Origin: Allacma fusca
Taxonomy: Eukaryota; Arthropoda; Collembola; Symphypleona; Sminthuridae
Direction: 5' to 3'
NCBI GenBank assembly: GCA_947179485.1
Contig: OX359245.1
Coordinates: 23,609,067 to 23,673,066 of the forward strand
DNA length: 64,000 nucleotides
This document shows positions 23,150-35,129 of the stretch, piece by piece. The first letter of the stretch is position 1. Each line of letters opens with the position of its first letter. The notes below the pieces were generated by a model. The model saw nothing but the letters and a program-made list of their open reading frames with translations, made no database searches and was not told the origin of the DNA. Both the position numbers and the translations under genes were made by a program.

Positions 23150-25275
23150 ACTAATGTGAACCAAATTATTAAAGACCGGAAAGACCATGGATGTACAATC
23201 AAACTTGATCAACTAAATGATGAATTCTCTACAAGATGGGAGACAGCCGATGACAAATGTAGACCAGCTACAAATACAAGGTGAGCAAAACCAACTTGAT
23301 GAAGAATTCGATATTATTGTAGGTGAAAAAGAAGTTGCATTCCAAATATACTGGCTTAATTCAAGAACTGCAGCAGGTAATGATGGAATACTTTCACGAT
23401 GGCTTAAAGCAACAACGACAGAATCTTCAAAGATCCTTGCAGCCGTAATTACATACATGCTCAATTTTAATTTTGTACCGGAATTTATGAGAAGCAAAAA
23501 CCGTACTGATACATAAAGTTGGAGATGAGAAAAATCCAAAGAACTTTCGTCCCATCACAATTTGCTCTGTAATTAGAAGAGTAGTGGAAAAATTTCTAGA
23601 TGCCAAAATCAGATTCTATGTATCTTTCTCGGATTATCAGAGAGGATTCACCAACCAACATGGAACTCTTATAAATACATCGATTATGCAAGCATGCCTA
23701 CATAAAGCCAAAGAAGAAAAATTAGATTATACAAACACGTTGTTTGATATAACAAGCATTTGACAAAATTGGTCACAAACATGCCATACAGCAGATACAA
23801 GCCAGAAGGGCTCCCACAAAGCTTAAAGATATAACAATAAACTTTATGGCTGGCAATTACACCAGAATCAACAATATACAAGGTAAAACAGAAAATATAT
23901 TTTAAATGCGGAGTTATGCAGGGTGCACCAAGCTTCTTCTTGGATATTTAACAATGCCATTGATGACGAAGTTGAAGAGATTAATGAACCGGAAGTAAAA
24001 TCAATGTATGGATTCGAATTACACTCCTCTTTCCCAAAGGAAACATTACAGAATATCGCTGATGACTCTCAAATATCGTCATGTTTAAGACACATCTGCC
24101 ATAGTTTTAGGCCAAACATTCCTATCACTATACGATGAATTGGGACTTAAAGTCAATGCATCAAAATAACAATGCATTAGCATTGTAAAAAGAGAATTAT
24201 GTACAGATGATTTGGTTTTGAATTCTGAAACAGAAATAAATTCAATTCAACCAGGCAAATCCGTCAAATACTTAGGGTGCACCTATAACGAAGAGATTTT
24301 CTTGGATGAGGCCAAAATTATTACTAAATTCAAAAATCAAATAGAAAGATTGGTTTCAAAAACGTTTCTCTACCCAGATCAAAAACTAAACATAATCAAC
24401 ACGTATGTATGGAATATATTGATTTTTCCTTTGCAGTATACAATCTAAAGTAAATTAAATTCGGGTTTTCTGCAAACTATTGACAAAATACTAAAAGTGC
24501 AGTTAAAGAAATTTTACAAATCCCAATATCAACCCCGGATTCCATGATCTATGCTAATACTAAAGTGAAAGGTGTAGGAATTATAAACGCATCTTGGGAT
24601 GCATTTATACAATCATATAATGCAAGTGAACATTTACAAAATTGTGGTCTACAAGTTCTTTCACATGCTCGAAATCTGGAATTAGAGAAACAACTTTGTC
24701 TGTCGAAGCTTAATCTTTCAAATATCTTAAAGACTACCCTGGAACATTTAAAACCCAGCCAATTTTACATGGCAACTAGATTGGATGGTTCATCGCTCCC
24801 ATTGCCATCTACAGAATCTCAAACGACTGTCACTAAACAAATTAAGACATGTAAACTAATACGAAATGAACTCCAACATTTAGAATACGAAAAATGGTGT
24901 AAACTTCCTACTAAAGGACAAGGCGTCATTCAATACTCCGAACACACAGGTGCCAATAAATGGATAAAAAGCAAAGCCGGCCTTTCAACATCGGAATGGA
25001 CGAATGCAATTAAAATGGCTGCAAATGTTTTGCCAGTAAAAACCAACCCCGGATACAGCCAAGGAAATAGCCGTTGCAGAAACTGCAATGAGTTTGAAAC
25101 CTTAGGACACATTCTTGGTAAATGCCCGAGGGGGGAACTACTTCAAAACAATAGACACCACAGCATTCGCTCACTTATAGCTTCTAAACTAAACGAAACA
25201 GATTTAAGAGTTGAGAAAGAAATATACTGTATTTCGAACCGCTCGACAGCTATTAACGAAAGATTGTATTGTTTT
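23150..25275 (+). pseudogene. Non-LTR retrotransposon (LINE) reverse transcriptase, R2-like, decayed
   Basis: RT domain pieces in order on the plus strand: thumb-side linker with TAAGNDGILSRWLK (about 23370), RPITICSVIRRVVEKF (23550), DYQRGFTNQHGT (23632), an IADDSQISS catalytic-site motif (24057, aspartates kept), VKYLGCTYNEEI (24265), a long intact stretch 24544-25275 and a CCHC-like knuckle CRNCNEFETLGHILGKCPRG (25075). The order and the final zinc knuckle fit R2/NeSL-type LINEs with a C-terminal endonuclease. The endonuclease itself is missing: the frame runs straight into DIRS pol at about 25276. Several stops and frameshifts. Clade is from memory of motifs. Confidence 0.75.
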
Positions 25276-25846
25276 GTAAGGACGCATGTTTGCTTATTCC
25301 CATTCATAATTTATTATAGAAATACCGCAGATTTGAATGGGATGGAACGCTATACGAATTCACATGTTTGTGTTTTGGTTTGCATGTAGCACCCAGAATA
25401 CTTACCAAGGTTCTTCGAGTAGTAATGACATATGTACGTACCCGTGGTTATGCGACCTGCATTCATTTAGATGACTCATTGTTACTCGGTCGCAGTTACG
25501 AGTCTTGCTTGGACAACATCGGATTTACTGTCCGGACTTTCGAATCGCTGGGGTTGGTTATCTACTACAAAAAAATGCCTTTGTTATACACAGAATACCA
25601 TTTATCCCGGCCTTATCTTTGATTCAAGCAGAGATGAATATCAGATGCTTCTCAAATACAAACTACAAAATACTAAATACATACTTGAGAAGTAGAAAAT
25701 ACAAGCTACAAAATACTAAACACATTCATGAAAAGTAGAAAATACAAACTACAAAATACATTAGAAACGCAGAAAATACAAACCACAAAATACATATTTG
25801 AAGCGTTGAAAATACGGAATAAAAAATAAGCATTGTCATATATCAT

Positions 25847-28486
25847 TTATAGGTCGTTCGCTTTGAGAAGCGATAACTCGTCCAATAACTCAGTTATCCA
25901 TTTATTTACTTTTTTATTCAGAATCGTTGCAGAAGAATTAAATATGCGTTCATCTGGAGCTGAAGATGGTATGCATGTGCTGTATTTTATAAATATTTTT
26001 CGAACGGTAGGGTACCCTGCCAGTATACCAACGTCTTCAGCTTTATCCTTAAAAACCTTAGACACTCATTTCGTGTCTTTTCAGTTGATTCTTGTACGGA
26101 TGGCTCGCTAAAGTCTCCAAATTCAAACAAAATCAAATTTAAATCATCAGGCACTTGAGCTACAGTTTGAAAATTCCTTACAGGTGTGTGAAATAAATTT
26201 GTCACACAAGTTTATGTTTTCCATATCCGTAAGCTAAGTTACCCAGCGCAACTTAAAATAAGGATGAGACAGCAGCTATTAGTGCCTCGTTTTTCTCCAC
26301 GTCCAGCAGCATATCTGAAGTAAATCTTGATCGCAGTCCCTCTAATAACGTTGTTGGAATGCTTTTGCACTACTGAAAATTTTCTTCTAAAAGAGCCTGT
26401 AGTTTGCGCTCATTCGCAAATAAAGTTGGCACCAGTTAACCAACTTTAACCACGGGTTCAACACATTTAGCAAATTCGTTCAGAAATACAAAATCTCCTT
26501 GGTAAAATGCGGTAAGTCCCAGTGCAGACTTCATTTATTGTAGGCTGAACCTTACGTAGACACTTTACACTATCATATAAACGGGTCCATCTTGTTCGGT
26601 ATGGTGTTTTAAACCTTCTTTTGAATACATCTTTGGCAATTTCTGCCATTTTTGATGATCGTCCTATTTTATTCCACAATCCACTGCATTTAGAGATAAC
26701 CGGCTTGAATTATTTCGGAGATTTTGTCAAATTTGCTGTACACAGTAACGACAATGTGTGACTTGAACAACGATGTTGATCTGGCAATATTGCATATTTA
26801 TTTGATTGGTCCCGAGGGTTTTCACCCATAACCAAAATAATCTAGCAATATAACTTCCTCTTCATCTACATGTTTCTTAGATTCAAAAATCAAATCGTCA
26901 TTACACACAGCTTCATAAGAATTTAGTCCATCCCCACAATTTTCAGATATATTCGATGCAAACTCTTCGAAGGCTTTAACCAAATTACTACCATTATAAG
27001 TAAGGGTTCCCAGACAATCCGGAATGACCGTCGTTGTCCAGTGTCCCAGAGGGGTGTATTCCGGGACACGTAATTGTCCCGGAAACGTCGAGCGCCATAA
27101 AATGTGATTCCAAGCGTAACAAAATCGCTTAGGCATCAGGTGATAATTAAAAAGGTCTAGGTTTTACAATTCTATATGAGAAGAGGTTGTCAATTCAAAA
27201 AATTGGTTACGTCGAAATGGCAAAGATGACAAGACCCCTGCTGGGATTTTAGTGTGTAAACCGACTTTCTTCGTGAAGTATAAAGAATTTAGGTGTGTTA
27301 AATCTCCAATGTAAAGTTCCTAAAAACCTAGAGAAAGCAGGTGCTGAAATCTGGAGACGATTTAAAATTCAACATTTTTGCTGTTACAGTGCGAGCAATG
27401 CGACCGTAAATCACTGTCACCAAAATTATGTGTTTTAGAAATTCCAGGAAGAAAATCCATCAATTGTTGCTGCTAATTGCAAATATCACATTATACAGAA
27501 CGCTGTAAAAATGCATGCAATAAGGTATCAATGGATGCTGAAGGTTTAGCTTTAAAGGTTTTTAGCGAAAATATAGCTGGTCTGCGCAGAGACTAGACAC
27601 TTTAAAACAGTTATGTGAATTTATGGAATTGGCTTTCTTTACTTCCAGCACTGGACAGATTCATGTCCATTTTAATGTTGGAGTGTAATGATTGCACTCC
27701 TGGAGAAGTTTTAGCCATAATGAAATCTCTTCTGGAAAGCTCTGTAAACCGATTCGATAAATTTAACGGAAGTACCGTTAATGAAATTCTGAAAAATTTA
27801 CCCCCGGCAACAAAACAAAAGCGCTTTGAAAAGGATTTGGACGCTTTGGATTTTTTTGAAACAGACATTTTGATTTCAGTGATACTAGTTGTTATATGTG
27901 ATTTTCGATGACTAGTCCAAGCGTCAGCTGTAATACATATATGCTCTGCACTCTTTAGTTTCAAAATATTTTCTAGTTTGATTTCTTTGAATCATGGTGG
28001 AACGGCTGATTAACGCAACGTCGGGATTTAATTGACCGATATTAAAAAGGTTTCAAAATATATTATGGATATTTTTTAATTTAATGTAATATGTTATTAG
28101 TACTATAATTTTGTATGTCGCATAGGCAAGTAAACTATATTTTGATACTCCCATGTTGAAAATAAATTAGGGCTAGTTAGAAAAATAAATAAATTACCCT
28201 GAATTATTTCAATAAACTGGTTCTTCGGCAGTTGATAAGGGACGCGTGCCTTTCTAGGTTGACAATTAGTTTCTCCGTTTTGGTCATAGATTTCTCTGTG
28301 TCCTTCTTTACATATGGAGTTATTATATATTATAGTTGCCTGCAATGATCCATTAATTAAAGCAGTTGTTGAACTATACACGCACTTTGCCGTTATTTTT
28401 TGTCCGTCCTGTTTTTGGATTTTCAAATATTCCACTTGTAGTATAAAAGACACCTGATACTCCAAATCTTCAAGATTTTTGCTCAT
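25847..28486 (-). pseudogene. hAT transposase remnant
   Basis: Reading leftward from 28486: a BED-finger-like start (AKCVYSSTTALINGSLQAT, second zinc cysteine lost), then ICITADAWTSHRKSH at 27955-27905 (first part of the RNase H-like catalytic core), then after the nested insertion YNGSNLVKAFEEFASN (27005-26950), an IARST...DKISEIIQAGY stretch (26770-26700), RTRWTRLYDSVKCL (26600-26560), and finally the C-terminal dimerisation domain IPSSAPDERIFNSSATILNKK with LLDELSLLKAND (25990-25850). The order matches hAT transposases. Numerous stops and frameshifts make it a pseudogene. Confidence 0.85.
27003..27890 (+). mobile_element. Truncated hAT copy, TAGGGTTCCCAG family (copy A)
   Basis: Begins aagggttcccagacaatccgg and carries the CCCGGGAC-type words (tgtcccggaaacgtcgagcg), then matches the element at 34906-38017 through two blocks including LMLECNDC and SLLESSVNR at 27675-27780. 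It ends after cagtgatact (about 27890), where the host transposase sequence resumes. The right tip present in the other copy is missing, so this copy is truncated. Confidence 0.8.
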
Positions 28487-29047
28487 TTTTTTAAATAGTT
28501 ACGAATTTTATTTTTGTTACAATATAATTACTTTCAAGTTATTGCAGACACAGGAACTGCTTTCGCATTCAGGAAACGAAAAATCCAAAATCTTGAGTTC
28601 AGTTTTATGGAATGCTTAAAACGATTGCATTTCGGGTTACTTCATTGTTGTGATTGGGTTTTGTCATAAACGGAATTTTCTTACTCTATGAAAGTGCGAC
28701 AACCAAAAACAGGCACGCAGCTTATATGGAGTCCAAAGTGCAAAACACGCACGTGCAGAAACGAAAAACTGGAAAATACATTGTGACGTAAGACAAAATA
28801 CAAACTACATTGTGTCATAAGGCAAACTACAAAATACATTGCTTACTTCACATTAGACCAAACATAAACTACAAAATACATTGCTTACATCACATTCGAC
28901 CAAATACAAACTACAAAATACATTGCTTACTTCAAATTAGACCAAATACAAAATACGTACCAAGTGACAAAAATACAAAATGCAAAAATGTATTTTAAAT
29001 ACGTATTATCAAACTTTTACAACATTTCCAGACCGGCAGTAGACAAG

Positions 29048-29690
29048 TAAGGTTTCCATCCGATCGGATGATCCGCGGATATCCGAAATTTCGGATCGGA
29101 TTCACTACTTATCCGATCCGAACACAATCCGATCGGATCGGATACGTACCCCTTATCCGGTCATCGGATTCGGATCGGATCGGATTTGGAAACGACTTTA
29201 TCCGATCGGTTCGGATCACAAATAATAAATATCGGATAATCCGACGGATATCCGGAAATCTTTTTAAAATTTTTTTTAGAGCTTTCGAGTGACCAATAAG
29301 AACAAAGTGTGCAACAACAATTTGTCCAAGGAGTAACTGTGCCGCTGTTTACGTATTTTCTTATTAATTCTGTGCTTCAAATTTACAGCGGTGTTTGTAA
29401 AGATTTCCTTCAGTTTGTACGTAATGTATGCAAAAATATTTAATATTGTGATGTAGTAAAAAGCTAATGCATTTTTGCAGCAAAAATTTCTAATAATTAC
29501 TTTTATCATCATCGAATGGTATCAATTCGGATAATTTCGGATATCCTAGGGTCGGATCGGATACGGATGAATAAAATTTTTATCCGATCCGTAACGGTCG
29601 GATCGGATAATAAGAAAATTTATCCGAAAATTTCGGTTCGGATCGGATTCGGATCGGATATTCGATTTATCCTGTCGGATGGAAGCCTTA
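29048..29690. mobile_element. hAT-like element with CGGATCGGAT repeats
   Basis: 643 bp with an 8-bp TSD, TAGACAAG/TAGACAAC (29040-29047 and 29691-29698, one mismatch). Tips TAAGGTTTCCATCCGA and, reverse-complemented, TAAGGCTTCCATCCGA. Both ends are filled with cggatcggatccgat words. It lies in the DIRS pol, just right of the larger hAT, and the DIRS frame reads across the empty site. No transposase. Confidence 0.92.
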
Positions 29691-31330
29691 TAGACAACCA
29701 ATAAGATCACTAGCTCAAATTATTGGAAACATTATTTCATGTTTCCCCGCAGTCCATTAGGGCATGCTATATACGAAGGGTCTTGAGAATTTAAAAGTAC
29801 TTTCTCTTTCAAGCTGCAATGACAATTTTGACTCAATAATCTCTTTAAGTGATCCTTGTAGGCTGGATATCGCTTGTCGGATCAAATCTTTGAAATCTAA
29901 TACTGGTTTTCCTATAGTCCCAAAATTTCTTCGATTTAGAGATTTTCACGGACGCCTCAAAAACATGTTATGGAGCCTTCTCAAATGGTCAATTTCTGGA
30001 GTAAATCGCAGACTCCGATGAGTATTAATGTTCTTGAACTGAAGGTGGCGTTAATTGGCTTTCGTGTTTTTGGAAGGGGTAATCAGGATATTAGAATTTT
30101 AATGCGCATTGACATTCCAACGGCCATTTCCTATATTAACAAGTATGGGGTTGTGCAAATTCCCGTTCTTAACGACATTGCCCGAGAGCTTTGCCAATTT
30201 TGTGAAGCGCGCTCTTTTTTCATTTTTGCTTATATTACATCCGCTCTTAATACGGAAGCAGACTCTGAATTGCGTTGTACTGAATATGAAACGGAGTGGG
30301 AGTTGTGCGAAAACGAGTTTCAGTTTATACTGTCTCATTTCAACTCTGTGGATGTTGATATTGATTTACTTACCTCATTCGTTAACAAACAAAATCCCGA
30401 AATGTCTCTTGGAAGCCCGATCCTTTCTGTTGGAGGGTTAATTCCCAGAGTCCTACAAAAAATCATTTATGATCAGGCCACTGGGATTTTAGTGGTGTCA
30501 CATTGGCCTAGCCAAGCTTGGTTTCCACTCTTCCAACAATTATTGATGCGTAATGCTTTTTACATTAATCCGCATTCGGGACTTTTCTTTTTTTCGACCC
30601 CCTTCCCAACCGCGGTATGAATTTACATGGGACCCATCGACTGTTCTTAGTTACTTGAGATCGTTGGAGCCTTTGCATGATCTTACGTTGGAAAAGCTGA
30701 CTTATAAAGTCATTGTTCTTATCAGTTTGTCAACTGTACATAGAGTGCAAACTTTCTCCTAGATTCATCTGGATGAGATTCATGTTAACGCCGAAGGTAT
30801 AAAGATTTTCATCCGATCTCCATTGAAGACATCCAGACCAAACTTCTCACAACCTGTGTTGTTTCTTACTTTCTTTTCCAACCAACCTTCCCATTGTGCT
30901 GCACGTGCTACTTCGATGTACATGCAGAAAGCCCAACCTTTTGGGAATGACACCAAACAAAAACTCGAACAAAACGTTTTATGACTCCCCGCAATCCCGT
31001 TTCTGCACAAACTATTAGTCGTTGGTTTACGCGGATTGGTACATGCGGAATGATCTTCAAATTCATTAGTCTTTGCTGATTTCTATAATCGACTTTTAAC
31101 CGATAATCCCGAAAACTTCAGCAGATTAGTGTCACTGAAAAGCAGTGTAAGAATTGTCGAATTTGTAGCATCTTTTCATCCCACTAAAAATACGAATACG
31201 AATGCGAATCATCATAATAATAACATCTGTGAGTGTTTTTATTCCATCGGCATTAAAGTCACCTCCACGAAGCCCAGTTGTCGAGATCGAGACTAATTCT
31301 TATGTCCTGTTTCCAAACTTTGAATAATTA

Positions 31331-31676
31331 AAAGTCCCGACGTATTGTTTTATAAGGATGTTCTTGTTCCATTATAAAAATGAAGTGAATGTTTGTTGTG
31401 GTACTTTTGTTATGGTAATGTTTACATATTAGATTTTTGTTTTCACTGTATTATATCGCTATTAAAACCAAATGATCTAGATGCGTTTACGAGTTTACCA
31501 CTACAGCGCTTTTTTAAAGAAAATGATTAACTATCAATATGCATTTAATCAGCAAAATTGGAATGATTTTCTTATCACAAAAACTTGATCATTTGGATAC
31601 TAAGTGAAAATTCATTTATGTAATTTTTCGTCCTGATCGACAATATAATGTTGTATTTGCTTAAAAATTTAGACAC
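31331..31676. other. No supported gene
   Basis: Interval between the last DIRS recombinase trace and the DUF4806-type exon cluster; nothing recognisable. Confidence 0.35.
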
Positions 31677-33786
31677 TTACCGCCGAAATCTTTCTAAATC
31701 TACGTATACGTCCGATTTGATAGAATGCGACACCCCAAAACGAATTTCCAAACGCAGTGCGCGTTTTTCGCCCCAACCGGATTTGCAGCAAAAAAGAAAA
31801 AAATTCGTCCAGTGACAGAAATGATAATTTGGGTCTATCACCTGCTGTACCGCTTCCAACTGTACCAACATTTTTGATACATGATATATCAACGAATGTG
31901 GAAGTCTCAGCAAGTCCCATGCCCAGTATACTTGAAGATGAGAACACTGCATTCACATTTCACCAGGTGTCTGCTGAAAATAACGTTGCCCAGCACGAAT
32001 ATTTTGGAACTCCTCATTCTCAATCGATGGCTGATCATTTGTCAGTTAAGCCCTCAAGTGCTGAAGCATTAGCAACAACATCACAATGTGAGTAAATACA
32101 AGTTTGTTGCATCGTTTTGATTATTTGTATCTAGGGACCGGCTTTATGTAGACACTGGGACGATTCTCCTCAGGAAAAAATATTCCCAAAGGGAAATCAT
32201 TTTTCAATTGATTATATTTTAAAATTTAGAATCGAATATCAATTATTCGGGTGAAATGAATCGAGTCGTTTTTCAGAACTAGAGAGCTTTTTTCACCATA
32301 AATTTTAGACATTGGTGACGATGAATTGAGCGGCTATTATCGTTAGTTATTAGGGCTTCCGTTCGGGGTATTCATGACGTCTTCGGGTTGAAATAGGGCC
32401 AGTTTCGGGACAATATTTTTGTTCCCAGATTATTTCAGGACGGAATCGAGTTATTTTATCCCGAAAATTTAGAGCGGGTCGGAAAATGGATCAGGACAGA
32501 AACAATATCTGTACAGTATACAATTGCCGCAAAAATGAATATATGGGATTTGTTCCGGTTAAAATTTGGTATTCTGCATGCGAATACTTTTTAAAGCAAG
32601 CTTTCACTATTACTGGAAGTTCAGTTATAGAAATGTGGAATTTGGAGCATTTCTATTTCGACTTGAATTATGATCGGGCCGGGACGTCCCGAGGTTTTCG
32701 GGACGAGATCGGGATAGTTACGAGTCAATATGTTTTCCGCATCATTTCAGGACCAAACTGGAACCCTCATTTTTTGCCCCGATGTTTTTGGCACGGTTGG
32801 AACAAAAATACTGTCCCCAGTTGACAACGTAGCTATTGTAAAACGCGATTATGACTTCACTTTGGGATTTTCAAATTCAGTGAAACTGCATATACTATGT
32901 GTCAATTATTAAATGACTATCCTGGATAACAAATTATGTTCCAGGGAGAAAAACAAACCTTCAACACCTGATTCTAATATTTTTTGCAGTTTCTTTCGAA
33001 TGCTTTAAGGTTGAAGAAATTGTGTCTATTAAAGCTTCCCTTGCAGAATTAAGTAACAAAATGGACACCATTGCAGCTTGAGAACTTGTAGATGTAGATT
33101 CGTTTGAGTTTGAGGACGGAAATTTTAAAACTGTTGATTCCATTGACGATTTGGAAAAAATAAGTCGGCAAAGCATCGAGGACTCATGATATCGTAAAAA
33201 GTTGGTATGTATGCTAATAATTACTAAGTGCGTTATTTGCTATTTTCTAATTAGTAAATGAATTTCAATAGGAGTTGTGATTCTAAAACATATTCGTCAT
33301 TTAAGTTCTGTTGGAGGAACTAAATGTACCAAAATTCTCAATCGTATGTTGGCTGAACTAATGACTGACAATGTAGCAATCAACTACAGCTTCAAATGAC
33401 AGCGAAGTAAGCTGAAGTTTGAGAGTTTGGAATTTTCGTCTATATTTTCTGGTAATTATTTGGCTTTTTACCTCTTGATTCACATTTCATTCCATTATGT
33501 ATGAAAACGTTTCTGAATTATATAAACCAAAAACCATGTTAAATTATTTGCAGCCTGTTTGAAGCATAATCTGTTCACTCAAAAGGAGAGAGTACATTTT
33601 AATGTTGAAGCAGGTATTATGTTATGGCTGAAAAGGGCAAGTTCCCAGCTTAGCAAAGGTAAGTACATTCAAAAATAATTTATACGTTTGTGTTATCTAA
33701 ATTTTTTATCGTATTAACACATGTAACTTTAAATTGCAGGAAAATGTGGTGATTCATCCTCTATGGATAATGAATCATGGGAATGA
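31677..33786 (+). pseudogene. DUF4806-domain gene, splice sites kept, reading frame broken
   Basis: Five putative exons: 31677-32087, 32990-33204, 33272-33451, 33554-33658, 33740-33786, with GT-AG borders. Exon 1 opens with TYTSDLIECDTPKRISKR and changes frame in an A-run near 31795 into a Ser-rich segment. Exon 2 has the helix IVSIKASLAELSNKMDTIAA and LEKISRQSIEDS. Exon 3 has HIRHLSSVGGTKCTKILNRM, the centre of DUF4806, a domain of unknown function in insect proteins often linked to mobile elements. Three internal stops, at 33079-33081, 33187-33189 and 33397-33399, are all TGA. Function unknown; the breaks argue for a pseudogene, though intact splice sites suggest recent loss. Confidence 0.7.
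32350..32830. repeat. GGGAC-rich repeats inside the DUF4806 intron
   Basis: Contains ttcgggacaatatttttgttccc, gggccgggacgtcccgagg, ttcgggacgagatcggga and ttggaacaaaaatactgtcccc. The two gggaca.tatttttgttcc words are inverted relative to each other and bound the block, as in the subterminal regions of the hAT-like elements. A left tip tagggcttccg (32348) is possible; no TSD found. Confidence 0.45.
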
Positions 33787-34290
33787 ATTGATGGAATTTA
33801 TACGTGTCTTGAAAATGAGATCAAAGTATCGCTCATATATTATTGTTACTTTCACCATTTTTTGTAGTTTCTCAATTTAACAAAATCGAAATTATATAAA
33901 TTTATTATTTTTTTTATAATTTATTTATTGTAAATGATAAAAATAACATGGTTGAAATCAAAATCTTGTAGTTTGTGTTAATGAATAATAAATACTATGA
34001 ATGAAATTAATTAATTGTTACCATTGAAATAACTATTCTTTTAAGTTAGCTGATTTTTCCAGCTTATTTATGTTCAATAGCACAACTCCGTGGTTGTTTA
34101 TTTATTAAATTTAAAATATCTGCAGGTAAATGGCTACCTTATGTATAAGCATACTACTGAAGGACCAGGAAAGGCCCAGAAAAACGATTTGACATATACG
34201 AGTTTTAAACGTGATTTTACCACATAAAGTAGTAAATCACACGTTGGTTGCCGGGTTAAACACGTTCTTAAGCCATTTGCGGACTGACTT
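33787..34290. other. No supported gene
   Basis: AT-rich. A short open stretch after tctgcag at about 34120-34210 lacks any recognisable domain. Confidence 0.35.
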
Positions 34291-35129
34291 GGCACTGATA
34301 CTAATAACGTGTAAAAGACGTCGTGTGCTTACTGGGGACCTGATGAGCTTGAATTTAGTCCTGATTTAAAAGTATAGCTAGCAAAAATATCACTTCGTAG
34401 AACTTTGGGGTGAAGTGACTAAAATTTGTGATTACTTATCATAAAGCTCATTGTAACACTAACATAAAGTATAAGTATACACATGAACCTAAAAGCTGCC
34501 CTGTGTGTAAAATGGTTTTAATAATTTAATTTTGAGCAGCTTAATTTAGGAATGATCGACACTGCAGTTGTACTGAGCACGGAGCAGTTCTAGGTGCATG
34601 TAGCGGTGGGAACGGTTCGATTCAGTTCAGGTTGTTTCAATTCAGTTCAGTACACGTTTAACTGAATTGAAACTAGGTTTTCTATTCAGTTCAGTAAAAA
34701 CCAATTTAGTTGGTCAAATTTTGAATTGAATTGAATCTAAACCCAAAGTTTCCACAGATATACTTAAAAATAAGTTTTCTAGAAGCGACGCCAGTGTTTT
34801 CCAAGAACACAAAATAAGGAATCCGAAGTAACTGTATAAATTGCTAAATTGAAGGATCTGGAAAGCTTGCAAACGGTGGATTTTTATTAAATTTTGGAGC
34901 ACAATTAGGGTTCCCAGACGTCCCGGAATGCCCGGGACAGTCCCGGAATGACAGTCGTTGTCCCGTGTCCCGGAAGGGTGTATTCCGGGACACGTAAATG
35001 TCCCGGAAACGCCGAGCTTAAAAAGTTATGAAAATTATTAGAGTTTTCAAGATAAAAATAAAATATTTCGTTCTAGAGGAGCTCGATTCAAACGAGAGCA
35101 TGTACCATCTACATAAAACTAATAAAATC

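Larger units (their letters stand above)
25640..29010 (-). mobile_element. Decayed autonomous hAT transposon with AAACTACAAAATAC repeats
   Basis: Blocks of caaactacaaaatacatt repeats at 25650-25820 and 28790-28990 bound a minus-strand transposase remnant. It interrupts DIRS pol: the DIRS frame stops near 25635 and resumes near 29010. The exact tips are not certain; atatcaga (25632) and ttatcaaa (29007) could be a diverged 8-bp TSD, which is weak evidence. Another hAT copy (27003-27890) is nested inside the transposase. Confidence 0.75.
25276..31330 (+). pseudogene. DIRS-like pol (reverse transcriptase, RNase H, tyrosine recombinase), split by insertions
   Basis: Starts at about 25276 with RRFEWDGTLYEFTCLCFGL and APRILTKVLR, then the catalytic loop IHLDDSLLLG (25455-25490; His stands where the family usually has Tyr). 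After the hAT insertions (25.64-29.69 kb) it resumes: SLAQIIGNIISCFPAV (29707), then RNase H region with INVLELKVALIGF (30026), LMRIDIPTAISYIN (30100) and RVLQKIIYDQATGILVV (30450), then a tyrosine-recombinase stretch: TVLSYLRSLEPL (30638), TVHRVQTFS (30735), TISRW (31011) and FYNRLL (31082). The part between the last two, which should carry the recombinase HxxR motif, is deleted. Many stops. Non-functional. Confidence 0.82.

Noticed and set aside
23213-23539. 108-codon minus-strand frame
   Set aside because: Antisense to the R2-like LINE reading frame.
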